Of a stretch of DNA of 12,755 nt, positions 1 to 5,047 are shown piece after piece. Source of the DNA: Clostridiales bacterium (lineage in GTDB: Bacteria > Bacillota > Clostridia > Lachnospirales > Lachnospiraceae). Location of the stretch: NCBI GenBank assembly GCA_015655565.1, contig JAATEU010000308.1, forward strand, positions 1-12,755. The letters are read 5' to 3'. Within the stretch, counting starts at the first letter, position 1. Every line of letters starts with the position of its first letter. The translations under genes were made by a program, and so were the position numbers. The notes under the pieces are model-generated. The model was not told the DNA's origin, did not search any database, and saw nothing but the letters and a program-made list of their open reading frames with translations.

Positions 1-83
1 AACACTTCTATGGCACTGGTAGTGTTATGCCGATGCCGGTATAAGTGGTGTAGATTAGCCTTCGGACAGCTTCCGGATATTGT

Positions 84-315
84 CTTTTCAATTACTAATG
101 TTTCTGGTTTCTCAGTGGCTGGCTGAGTATTGTCTTGCACGTCCGGCTCATCCTGGATACCGTTTTAATATCTGTATTGTTCGCCTTATCCTTCTTGGTG
201 TCAGAAGGATTACTGCTTCGCCCAATCCTGAATCCGTACCTTCTCCACCGGGTGCACCTGCGCCGGCTCCTGCACCGCCGTCAAATAGTTTAAGATTCAA
301 TAATTTATCATGCAT
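84..315 (-). pseudogene. Remnant resembling a phage scaffold/head protein N-terminus
   Basis: Read on the minus strand from an ATG at 315, the peptide begins MHDKLLNLKLFDGG and continues into a Gly/Ala/Pro-rich stretch. A short 'NLxLF' leader followed by Gly/Ala-rich sequence is typical of scaffold or capsid-associated proteins of Firmicutes phages. A GGAAG ribosome site lies about 7 bases upstream of this ATG; an earlier in-frame ATG at 336 is possible. The open frame then turns into an unlikely Arg-rich tail. Hydrophilic coding-like sequence continues first in a second frame (about 217-160, SNPSDTKKDKANN) and then in a third (158-84, QDEPDVQDNTQPATEKPET). At least two frameshifts are therefore needed to read it. 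I infer a decayed prophage fragment; no other phage gene is visible. The family call rests only on the leader pattern and composition. Confidence 0.4.
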
Positions 316-392
316 TTCTTTTCTTCCAATCTTCATGGTCTTTCCCAATATAAAGAGAAAGTAATTGAATAGAAAGCCACGCAATCTTGTGA

Positions 393-418
393 ATTTAGTC
401 ATGAATTAGTGACTAAAT
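393..418. repeat. 9-bp perfect inverted repeat
   Basis: ATTTAGTCA (393-401) and TGACTAAAT (410-418) form a perfect 9-bp inverted repeat with an 8-base loop. No T-run follows on either strand, so it is not a standard intrinsic terminator. It lies between the minus-strand phage-like remnant and the plus-strand response regulator and could be an operator. Nothing else is recognisable between 316 and 480. Confidence 0.45.
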
Positions 419-482
419 GATAACTTATATTAAAGAAAGTGAAAATTATTTTAAGTAGATACCATAAATTTCCAAAATATGT

Positions 483-505
483 TATACTTATTGTAAGCAT
501 TTTCA
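483..505 (+). promoter_or_regulatory. -10 box and cre-like site ahead of the response regulator
   Basis: TATACT at 483-488 is a plausible -10 box; no good -35 is seen at the right distance. Just downstream, TGTAAGCATTTTCA (492-505) matches the catabolite-responsive consensus TGWAARCGYTWNCA at 13 of 14 positions. The mismatch is in the central CG, which is usually important for CcpA binding. If functional, CcpA would act here as a roadblock between promoter and gene. The ribosome site AAGGTGGTGAT (521-531) follows. Confidence 0.35.
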
Positions 506-536
506 ACCTATTTAATTATAAAGGTGGTGATAAAAT

Positions 537-1251
537 ATGCTACATGTTGCTATATGTGATGATGATTATATAATTTGTACTCAGAATGAAAATATATTGA
601 ACAATCTCAGTAAAATACTTGGAGAAAAAATGGAAATTGATATTTTTTATTCAGGAGAATCTCTGTGTCATTTTCTGTCTGTTGGAGATTATTTTGATAT
701 TATCTTTTTAGAAATCGAACTTCAAATTATCAACGGTGTGGAAGTAGGGAAAAAAATTAGAGAGGAAATGCACAACGAAAATACGCAAATTGTATATATT
801 TCGGGTAAAGACAGTTACGCTATGGAACTTTTTGAAACAAGACCTTTAAATTTTTTAATAAAGCCACTCCAGGAGAAAAAAATAGAGAAAGTAATGAAAA
901 AGGTTGTTGAATTAACAACAATTAAAAATCTATTTTTACTATAAGATCGGACGCATTCAAAATAAATTATTATTAAAAGATATCATATTTTTTGAAAGCG
1001 ATGGCAAAAGGATAAATATGGTTTTACAAGAAGAAATTCACAAATTTTATGGAAAACTGTCAGAAATCAAGCAAAAGTTAGAAAATAATAATTTTATTTC
1101 TATACATAAATCTTATCTCGTTAATTATTGTCATGTCATTGAATATCAATATGAACATGTTAAAATGTCTAATAATACTATGTTACCTATTAGCCAACAA
1201 CATAGAAAAGTGGTACGTAGAAAATTTATAGATCTCAAATGGAAGGAATGA
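537..1251 (+). pseudogene. AgrA/LytTR-type response regulator, split by a one-base frameshift
   Basis: The gene encodes a cytoplasmic two-component response regulator with a receiver domain (residues 1-~125) and a C-terminal LytTR DNA-binding domain. The first frame shows the acidic triad (CDDD, residues 7-10), the switch Ser in YISGKDS and the conserved Lys in FLIKPL. It stops at 942-944. The second frame carries IIFFESDGKRINMVL, FISIHKSYLVN and a basic C-terminus, all typical of LytTR. Removing one T from the T5 run at 933-937 joins the frames as NLFYYKIGRIQNK and gives a normal 237-residue protein. The residue normally phosphorylated, Asp in the 'FLDIEL' motif, is Glu59 (codon 711-713). 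Start ATG 537 has the ribosome site AAGGTGGTGAT. No sensor kinase follows, although these genes usually sit beside one. Confidence 0.82.
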
Positions 1252-1256
1252 TTTTT

Positions 1257-1304
1257 ATGAGTTTTGACAATTCTAATTCAATCCATTTGATGGAGCGCTG
1301 CTAA
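1257..1304 (+). other. Short start fragment immediately after the response regulator
   Basis: An ATG at 1257, five bases after the regulator's TGA and preceded by AAGGA inside the regulator's last codons, opens a 15-codon frame (MSFDNSNSIHLMERC) that stops at once. The spacing is what one expects for a translationally coupled second gene, such as a sensor kinase. It may therefore be the stump of a deleted or frameshifted partner. No homology can be claimed from so short a peptide. Confidence 0.2.
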
Positions 1305-1761
1305 TGGAGCAGTGAAGATATGACACAAAAATAAAAACTTTAAGTTTTACCAAAAAAATATATGATTTCTTCCAAATATCTACATTATTTTTTGGCGTGT
1401 GATAGGATCAAATTGCCAAAAGAAAATTAAAAAATACAGAAGAAGGGAGGTGAGGTAATAGCTTTGCAGAAATTTCTGAAACCTTTGTTCAGTTTGGATG
1501 CAAGTGCTGCAATAATCGGCTTTGCGTTTGAAATGGTTTGAAAAAGTATTGTTGAGTTTACTTCAGCAGTTCTTTTGGCAATAAAAATTATTACCTGGAC
1601 AAGTTCAAGCTGCATGCTTGGAACAATTTCCTCATGAATAATTTTTATTTTTGCACCTGTGGAGGATACCAATAAGATTATTCTGAGTATTGAGTTTTGT
1701 ATAATACCTAAATGAATAAAAAGTAGAAATATTTTTTATTCAAATTTGAACTTTGATAATT
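1305..1761. other. Gap with one weak small ORF and no recognised gene
   Basis: This AT-rich stretch has no recognisable gene. The best candidate is a plus-strand TTG-started frame at 1464-1541. It has a purine-rich ribosome site (GGGAGGTGAGG, 1445-1455) and encodes a 25-residue hydrophobic peptide, LQKFLKPLFSLDASAAIIGF followed by AFEMV. The same frame continues hydrophobic after the TGA, so it may be a broken gene. A minus-strand 81-codon frame (1427-1672) starts with TTG, lacks a ribosome site and is probably its antisense shadow. TATAAT at 1700-1705 could be the -10 box for the leader and secreted-protein gene downstream, but its -35 is poor. Confidence 0.3.
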
Positions 1762-1916
1762 GCATGACAAAAAAGAGTGCCTTAAAAAGCTACTCTGGAT
1801 GGTCGCTGTCCGGTATGAAATACCTGGAGTCGTCATGCGTTAGAAGTGATTGACTAATCCACAGCGTCTGTAAAACAGCATAGCTTATACCCAAGAAAAG
1901 GTATAGAAAAGCTATA
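1762..1916 (+). ncRNA. Hairpin-rich 5' leader of the secreted-protein gene (candidate structured RNA)
   Basis: Several complementary segments are nested as in a structured leader. GCATGAC (1762-1768) pairs with GTCATGC (1832-1838) and encloses two arms: AGAGT/ACTCT (1774-1778 with 1792-1796) and GGTAT-GAA-ATACC, the latter extended by TCC/GGA. This gives a three-way junction. Further on are TTAG/CTAA, CTGT-AAA-ACAG, and TAGCT-TATACC/GGTATA-AGCTA, the last ending just before the AGGAGG ribosome site (1927-1932). I could not match it to a riboswitch class I know; the signature core bases of the c-di-GMP-I class are absent. In AT-rich DNA some of these pairings may be chance. Confidence 0.35.
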
Positions 1917-1943
1917 ACTATATAATAGGAGGAATGATTATTA

Positions 1944-2471
1944 ATGAAGAAATTAGGTTTATTTATTAGTTTATGTTTATATTTTACAGTTATGCCTGCA
2001 TCTGCTTTAGCTGCCTTAACGCCGGCAGTTGAAGTTACGCTGGAGAATTCTTCTGATCCTTTAATAAGAGTAGATAATAATATCGGAATAGGCACAGAAT
2101 CGCCAAGTACATCTTGTGATTTAAGTGCAAATAACTACAATATACAATTTGTATATGATAGTGCTTTCTATTCTGGTGTAAATTTTTCAAATCATGGTAG
2201 TGATATCTATCTTGATATTACATATTCTTCCACTGATTCCACTGATGATCAACCTTTCATAGTGGAATTGATAGAAAAAGGAGGGTCAACACCGGCAACT
2301 TCTGCACTTATCGACAGTAATGGGACTTGGAGCGTACGCTTTTACAATTTAGACACTTCAAAAGAGTATTATTTGAAATTCATTAAGAATTTAGACACTT
2401 CAGAAGAGTCTTATAAGAAATTCCTATCTTATCCTGATAGCCACGTAATTCTTGTTGTTTATAATGGATAA
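1944..2471 (+). CDS. Small secreted protein of unknown function
   Basis: The 175-residue product begins with a clear Sec signal peptide: basic MKK, a hydrophobic core and the cleavage-type sequence ASALAA near residue 24. The mature part is acidic, rich in Ser/Thr/Asp, and likely beta-structured (repeats of the type DIYLDITYSS, PFIVELIEKGG, TWSVRFYNL). It has no membrane anchor, LPXTG motif or catalytic motif that I can see. Residues about 135-162 hold two 14-residue direct repeats, NLDTSKEYYLKFIK and NLDTSEESYKKFLS. The AGGAGG ribosome site lies 11 bases before ATG 1944. An earlier ATG at 1935 opens a short unrelated frame. The gene has a structured leader upstream. It is not recognised as a known family; the export prediction is firm, the role is unknown. 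Confidence 0.7.
   Translation: MKKLGLFISLCLYFTVMPASALAALTPAVEVTLENSSDPLIRVDNNIGIGTESPSTSCDLSANNYNIQFVYDSAFYSGVNFSNHGSDIYLDITYSSTDSTDDQPFIVELIEKGGSTPATSALIDSNGTWSVRFYNLDTSKEYYLKFIKNLDTSEESYKKFLSYPDSHVILVVYNG
2346..2429 (+). repeat. Two 42-bp tandem repeat units inside the secreted-protein gene
   Basis: Units 2346-2387 and 2388-2429 both begin AATTTAGACACTTCA and stay alignable to the end. The period is 42 bp, so the duplication keeps the reading frame and adds 14 residues. Base differences between the units show it is not brand new. Confidence 0.75.
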
Positions 2472-2495
2472 ATATTACCGGAAAGCCTTTCATCT

Positions 2496-2751
2496 GCGAC
2501 TGGGCAACTATGTTGTTTGGATTTATCCAGCCAACTTATGCGGCAGATGACTGGTCTCATAGACGTGAACACAAGAAACAGAGGTTGTTGAAAACAATTA
2601 ATAAAGTTTTAGATTCTTTCAACTTATTGTTTGTTATATTTTTTTTCACAGGAATGAAATGTGGACGCTGCCCTCACCTGGCCTCTTTAATAAAATATGG
2701 GTGTATCGGCAAGCTTATGATGCCGATGGAATAACTGCTACCGGCGTATAG
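2496..2751 (+). pseudogene. Broken secreted or membrane-protein fragments
   Basis: A frame through 2510-2734 contains MLFGFIQPTYAADDW, which looks like the end of a signal peptide (cleavage after TYA). A basic stretch and a hydrophobic segment (LLFVIFFFTG) follow. It has no ribosome site and no proper signal-peptide N-terminus. Near 2650 the more protein-like reading switches frame to WTLPSPGLFNKIWVYRQAYD, ending ITATGV with TAG at 2749-2751, directly on the stem of a terminator. The simplest reading is a gene whose real end is 2751 but which is frameshifted and truncated upstream. No family is assigned. Confidence 0.3.
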
Positions 2752-2786
2752 ATTCAGATATCTGTTTCTTACGCCGGTTACTTTTT
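2741..2786 (+). terminator. Intrinsic terminator
   Basis: CCGGCGTA (2741-2748) pairs perfectly with TACGCCGG (2770-2777), and TTACTTTTT follows. The loop is long (21 bases) and contains the self-complementary AGATATCT. The left arm overlaps the last codons of the degraded gene ending at 2751. Confidence 0.6.
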
Positions 2787-2792
2787 CTGTTT

Positions 2793-3060
2793 AGAGGTAC
2801 TGAGTCAGCTGCTTACCAAACAGGAGTCCAAGCTCTCTTGATTAGGCATGGCAGTTTCTTCAGACACAAAAAAAAAGAACAACTGCTGCGCACAAAGAAA
2901 ACGGAGATAAATGGACAGAAGAAGAGTTGAAAAAAATAGAAGATTACAAAACATTACTGCTTCTTGACAGGGAAAACAAGAAATAGGAGGTATAAATTGA
3001 CTTAAGAGGAATTAAATAAAAATATCATAGAATACAGTATTCATGCCTGTTCCAGGTATG
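2793..3060 (+). pseudogene. Coding debris: two or three small frameshifted fragments
   Basis: Three pieces look coding but are broken. Around 2793-2865 one frame reads RGTESAAYQTGVQALLIRHG. From about 2846 another frame reads QKKRTTAAHKENGDKWTEEE and ends DRENKK at TAG 2984-2986, with no start codon. AGGAGG (2986-2991) then precedes a TTG at 2997 followed at once by TAA, while the same frame beyond that stop continues EELNKNIIEYSIHACSRYGK before another stop. A start codon plus one changed base would make the last one a proper gene start. I do not recognise the families. The stretch looks like a deletion scar or a decayed small operon. Confidence 0.3.
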
Positions 3061-3077
3061 GAAAATAATGCTTTACT

Positions 3078-3106
3078 TTACGACTTTATCGTGTTAAAAT
3101 TATACT
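3078..3106 (+). promoter_or_regulatory. Promoter of the YerC/TrpR-family gene
   Basis: TATACT at 3101-3106 is a good -10 box. TTACGA at 3078-3083, exactly 17 bases upstream, is a weak -35. The predicted transcript would start near 3113, giving a short leader that includes the AGGAGATGG ribosome site before ATG 3138. Confidence 0.5.
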
Positions 3107-3137
3107 GTAAGAATACACTGAATCAGGAGATGGAAAT

Positions 3138-3443
3138 ATGAGCAAAAATATTAGAACCTTTGCCGTGGACCATTTATTTGAAGCAATTTTATGTTTAAAA
3201 GATTCGGAAGAATGTTATACCTTCTTTGAAGATATTTGTACTGTAAACGAACTATTATCATTATCCCAGCGTTTTGAAGTTGCACGTATGCTGCGTAATC
3301 ATAAAACTTATCTGGAGATAGCAGAAAAAACGGGAGCATCAACTGCAACCATCAGTAGAGTGAACCGCTCACTTAACTATGGCAAGGACGGGTACGATAT
3401 GGTATTTTCCAGGATATCGGAGATAAAAGAGACAAATGAGTAA
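3138..3443 (+). CDS. YerC/YecD-type TrpR-family transcriptional regulator
   Basis: The 101-residue protein has the length and layout of the YerC/YecD family, relatives of the Trp repressor in Firmicutes. An all-helical dimerisation part (residues ~8-55, including CTVNELLSLSQRFEVARML) is followed by a helix-turn-helix (about 58-76, YLEIAEKTGASTATISRVN) and the family's typical NYGKDGY tail. It is expected to be a small cytoplasmic DNA-binding protein. The ligand and target are not established from sequence, and the tryptophan link is by homology only. Ribosome site AGGAG lies 7-8 bases before the ATG. The gene stands alone: upstream is debris and downstream no trp gene is seen. No defect is visible. 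Confidence 0.88.
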   Translation: MSKNIRTFAVDHLFEAILCLKDSEECYTFFEDICTVNELLSLSQRFEVARMLRNHKTYLEIAEKTGASTATISRVNRSLNYGKDGYDMVFSRISEIKETNE

Positions 3444-3527
3444 ATAAAAGAGACATATCATTAAACAAAGTAACTGTTGCTAGAACATCTTATTAATGTA
3501 ACAAAACATATTCTAGAATACTTGATT

Positions 3528-3593
3528 TTAAAAAATAATCCAAAATAAAACAGCTGATATTCCTGTTCTTACTATGTCATTTTCTTTACTCAT
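3528..3593 (-). CDS. Candidate 21-residue hydrophobic small protein
   Basis: On the minus strand an ATG at 3593 is preceded by a strong ribosome site (AGGAGGG, 7 bases away) and opens a 21-codon frame, MSKENDIVRTGISAVLFWII plus a final F, ending TAA at 3530-3528. The charged start and hydrophobic end suggest membrane insertion. A perfect TTGACA lies upstream on the same strand (3663-3658). The combination of promoter element and ribosome site is better than expected by chance, but so short a frame could also be the stump of a longer membrane protein. Function unknown. Confidence 0.35.
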   Translation of the reverse strand: MSKENDIVRTGISAVLFWIIF

Positions 3594-3942
3594 ATCCAAG
3601 CCCTCCTGTAATTTATCTATAATATGATATAAAAAATATGATATAAAATCTTTATTTTGTCAATAAAAACTACCTCATATATTATATTTACATGAGGTAG
3701 TTTTGCTCTTAATTTGACTGTTAATTGACTGAATATCGTATAATTTTATTAAGTTTTTAGTACTGCAATATACTAAAATACTCGTTAAAATCTATGAAAT
3801 GCCATATTTAATAGCATTTCAAGGCATCCTACAGCATAGGAAGAAATCAAAAACTATGATAAAGTCGTAAAGCAAAAGCATTATTTTCCAGGTTCAAAAG
3901 TCTTATAAATACTGGATTTATGAATACTTGTTACACAACAAG
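3594..3942. other. Gap with repeats and a terminator, no gene
   Basis: The stretch holds a minus-strand TTGACA (3663-3658), two 14-bp direct copies of AATATGATATAAAA (3621-3634, 3635-3648) lying where that promoter's -10 region would be, and the hairpin at 3666-3704. From 3705 to 3942 I see only AT-rich sequence. A 62-codon plus-strand frame at 3920-4108 is antisense to the small acidic protein gene and not credible. Confidence 0.4.
3666..3704. terminator. Bidirectional intrinsic terminator
   Basis: AAAACTACCTCAT (3666-3678) and ATGAGGTAGTTTT (3692-3704) form a perfect 13-bp stem with a 13-base loop. The arms supply T-rich tails on both strands. On the plus strand it can end transcripts running past the YerC-type gene, 220 bp upstream; on the minus strand no gene is seen that it would serve. 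Confidence 0.75.
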
Positions 3943-4003
3943 AAAGAGTCTGACTTGTCAGACTCTGGCGCTGACGCGCTGTTACTTTAGTAACAACTTC
4001 CTA
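3943..4003 (-). repeat. Hairpin repeat, copy A, acting as terminator for the minus-strand gene
   Basis: This 61-bp unit has three palindromic parts: AGAGTCTGAC/GTCAGACTCT (3945-3954 with 3957-3966, 10 bp), a short GCGC-type hairpin (about 3969-3980), and TGTTACT/AGTAACA (3980-3986 with 3989-3995). Read on the minus strand it starts 14 bases after the stop of the small acidic protein gene, and its last hairpin is followed by TTTCTTGTTG, as in an intrinsic terminator. A second, inverted copy lies at 6406-6467. Confidence 0.8.
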
Positions 4004-4016
4004 AAAAAGAGAAAAC

Positions 4017-4187
4017 CTAATCAGTTTCCTCGGAATACTCTGTTTCATCAAGTATACTGCCGGGTTTGTCAATATCAGGGATATCACCATCGCCATATTC
4101 GGTGTTGAAATCGTAATCCGGATTAATTCTGTTTTTAGACCCTGTTCTTTTTGTTGGCGTACCTTTATTATTATTGTATTTATCCAT
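4017..4187 (-). CDS. Small acidic, hydrophilic protein of unknown function
   Basis: The 56-residue frame starts at ATG 4187 with the ribosome site AAAGGAGTG about 8 bases upstream and ends TAG at 4019-4017. The N-terminus is Asn/Lys/Thr-rich (MDKYNNNKGTPTKRTGSKNR). The rest is strongly acidic and likely disordered, with DYDFNTEYGDGDIPDIDKPG and an ETEYSEETD C-terminus. There is no signal peptide, membrane segment or cysteine. It is followed directly by hairpin repeat copy A, which can act as its terminator, and lies 82 bases downstream of the FMN-lipoprotein stop, so the two may share a transcript. I do not recognise a family. Ribosome site, sensible start and terminator make a real gene likely. 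Confidence 0.6.
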   Translation of the reverse strand: MDKYNNNKGTPTKRTGSKNRINPDYDFNTEYGDGDIPDIDKPGSILDETEYSEETD

Positions 4188-4269
4188 TATATAACACTCC
4201 TTTCATAAAGTAGTGTTTGTAGAAATGAAATAAGTATTCATTTATTTTGTAACAGAAGGAAGCATGCCA

Positions 4270-4662
4270 TTATTTATTTTTTAAAGCTTCTGTGTCTACT
4301 CCTGCTTGTATTAATGCAGTTTCAGCAGCAGATAAAACTGCTTTACTGGTAATCGTGGCACCGGATATGGCATCAACGGACAGGCTTTGTTTTGCCACAA
4401 TTGCTTTTACTATCTTTGGTGCGGCTGTTCCGCCAATTTCCGGTGTTTCCTTTGAAGCATCTACTTTCATGGTACCTATTTTACCATCTTCTGTTGCGGT
4501 AACTTCTACCGTAACATCACCGCCATAACCTGCTACGGTAGCAGAGTATTTTTCATTTCCTGCGTCGGATGAATCGTCTTTATTACATCCTGATGATAAT
4601 ATTCCTGAAATACTTACGGTCAGGATAAGACATATGAATTTTTTATATAAATTTTTATTCAT
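4270..4662 (-). CDS. FMN-binding domain lipoprotein, substrate for ApbE-type flavinylation
   Basis: The 130-residue product is predicted to be exported, lipid-anchored on the outer face of the membrane, and to carry FMN bound covalently. Residues 1-25 are a lipoprotein signal peptide (MNKNLYKKF, hydrophobic core, then LSSGC) with the lipidated Cys26. A short Ser/Asp linker leads into the FMN-binding domain (about 40-123), rich in GYGGDVTVEV-type strands. The flavinylation motif is DAISGAT (97-103), with Thr103 as the expected attachment residue. Such proteins take part in extracytoplasmic electron transfer and need an ApbE enzyme, which is not in the window. ATG 4662 is preferred over the in-frame 4698 because AGGAGG (4677-4672) lies 9 bases before it and the signal peptide then starts correctly. 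It is divergent from the aldo/keto reductase. Confidence 0.88.
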   Translation of the reverse strand: MNKNLYKKFICLILTVSISGILSSGCNKDDSSDAGNEKYSATVAGYGGDVTVEVTATEDGKIGTMKVDASKETPEIGGTAAPKIVKAIVAKQSLSVDAISGATITSKAVLSAAETALIQAGVDTEALKNK

Positions 4663-4736
4663 ATTCCAATGCCTCCTATCATTCATGTTTTCAAACAACT
4701 AATATTATTATTATCAGTTCTTCCTATTTCACTCGT

Positions 4737-4764
4737 ATTATATTAAACAATAAATATTTGTAAC
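4737..4764 (-). promoter_or_regulatory. Promoter of the FMN-lipoprotein gene
   Basis: On the minus strand TATAAT (4742-4737) is a perfect -10 box. GTTACA (4764-4759), 16 bases upstream, is a fair -35 and lies in the edge of the 4760-4806 repeat. The repeat may thus supply part of this promoter. The start site would be near 4730, about 70 bases ahead of ATG 4662. Confidence 0.55.
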
Positions 4765-4806
4765 TATTCAGTCATACCGACTGAAAGTTACGTTGATGCA
4801 CACAAA
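4760..4806. repeat. Partial MITE-like repeat end (hairpin TTCAGTC/GACTGAA)
   Basis: The stretch aligns with the left end of the element at 12372: both read TAACTATTCAG, then a hairpin, then AAAGTTAC, then TTGATGCACAC. The hairpin here is TTCAGTC (4767-4773) with GACTGAA (4779-4785); at 12378 it is TTCAGCC with GGCTGAA. The changed base pair is compensated. Only about 45 bp are present, so this is a truncated or solo end. Confidence 0.7.
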
Positions 4807-4951
4807 AAAAGTAAAAATGCACAGTTAAAAAGATTTTATTTTTCATTCAGGTAAACCCAGTTATATTATGACTTTGGAACTGAAGGATTTTTTATTCTTA
4901 AAAAAATGGTTACCTTATAATTTTTTAAAATTTTTCCTGGAAACCCTGTCT

Positions 4952-4982
4952 GGTATTAACATGCAATACATGGTATAATACC
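4952..4982 (+). promoter_or_regulatory. Extended -10 promoter with inverted repeat ahead of the aldo/keto reductase
   Basis: TGGTATAAT (4971-4979) is an extended -10 element (TGn plus perfect TATAAT); no good -35 exists at 17 bases, as is usual for extended -10 promoters. GGTATTA (4952-4958) and TAATACC (4976-4982) form a perfect 7-bp inverted repeat spanning the -35 to -10 region, which suits an operator for a dimeric regulator. Transcription would begin near 4986. Confidence 0.55.
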
Positions 4983-5047
4983 TGAAATATAATTGTTACA
5001 AAGGGCTGTGATTACATGGCAACAATTAAAAACAGGAGTAATTGAAT

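Noticed and set aside
1464..1634. Hydrophobic plus-strand peptide read through the TGA as a circular bacteriocin-like precursor
   Set aside because: Reading through a stop is required, and composition alone does not match any bacteriocin family that I know.
1427..1672. 81-codon minus-strand frame
   Set aside because: It starts with TTG, has no ribosome site and shows no recognisable family; antisense to an equally weak plus-strand peptide.
1762..1916. c-di-GMP riboswitch upstream of the secreted protein
   Set aside because: The conserved core bases of the class I aptamer (such as ACGCAAAGCC) are absent and the class II layout does not fit.
5016..5045. Nine-codon leader peptide (MATIKNRSN) ahead of the aldo/keto reductase
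   Set aside because: No ribosome site, no run of regulatory codons and no attenuator structure; likely chance.
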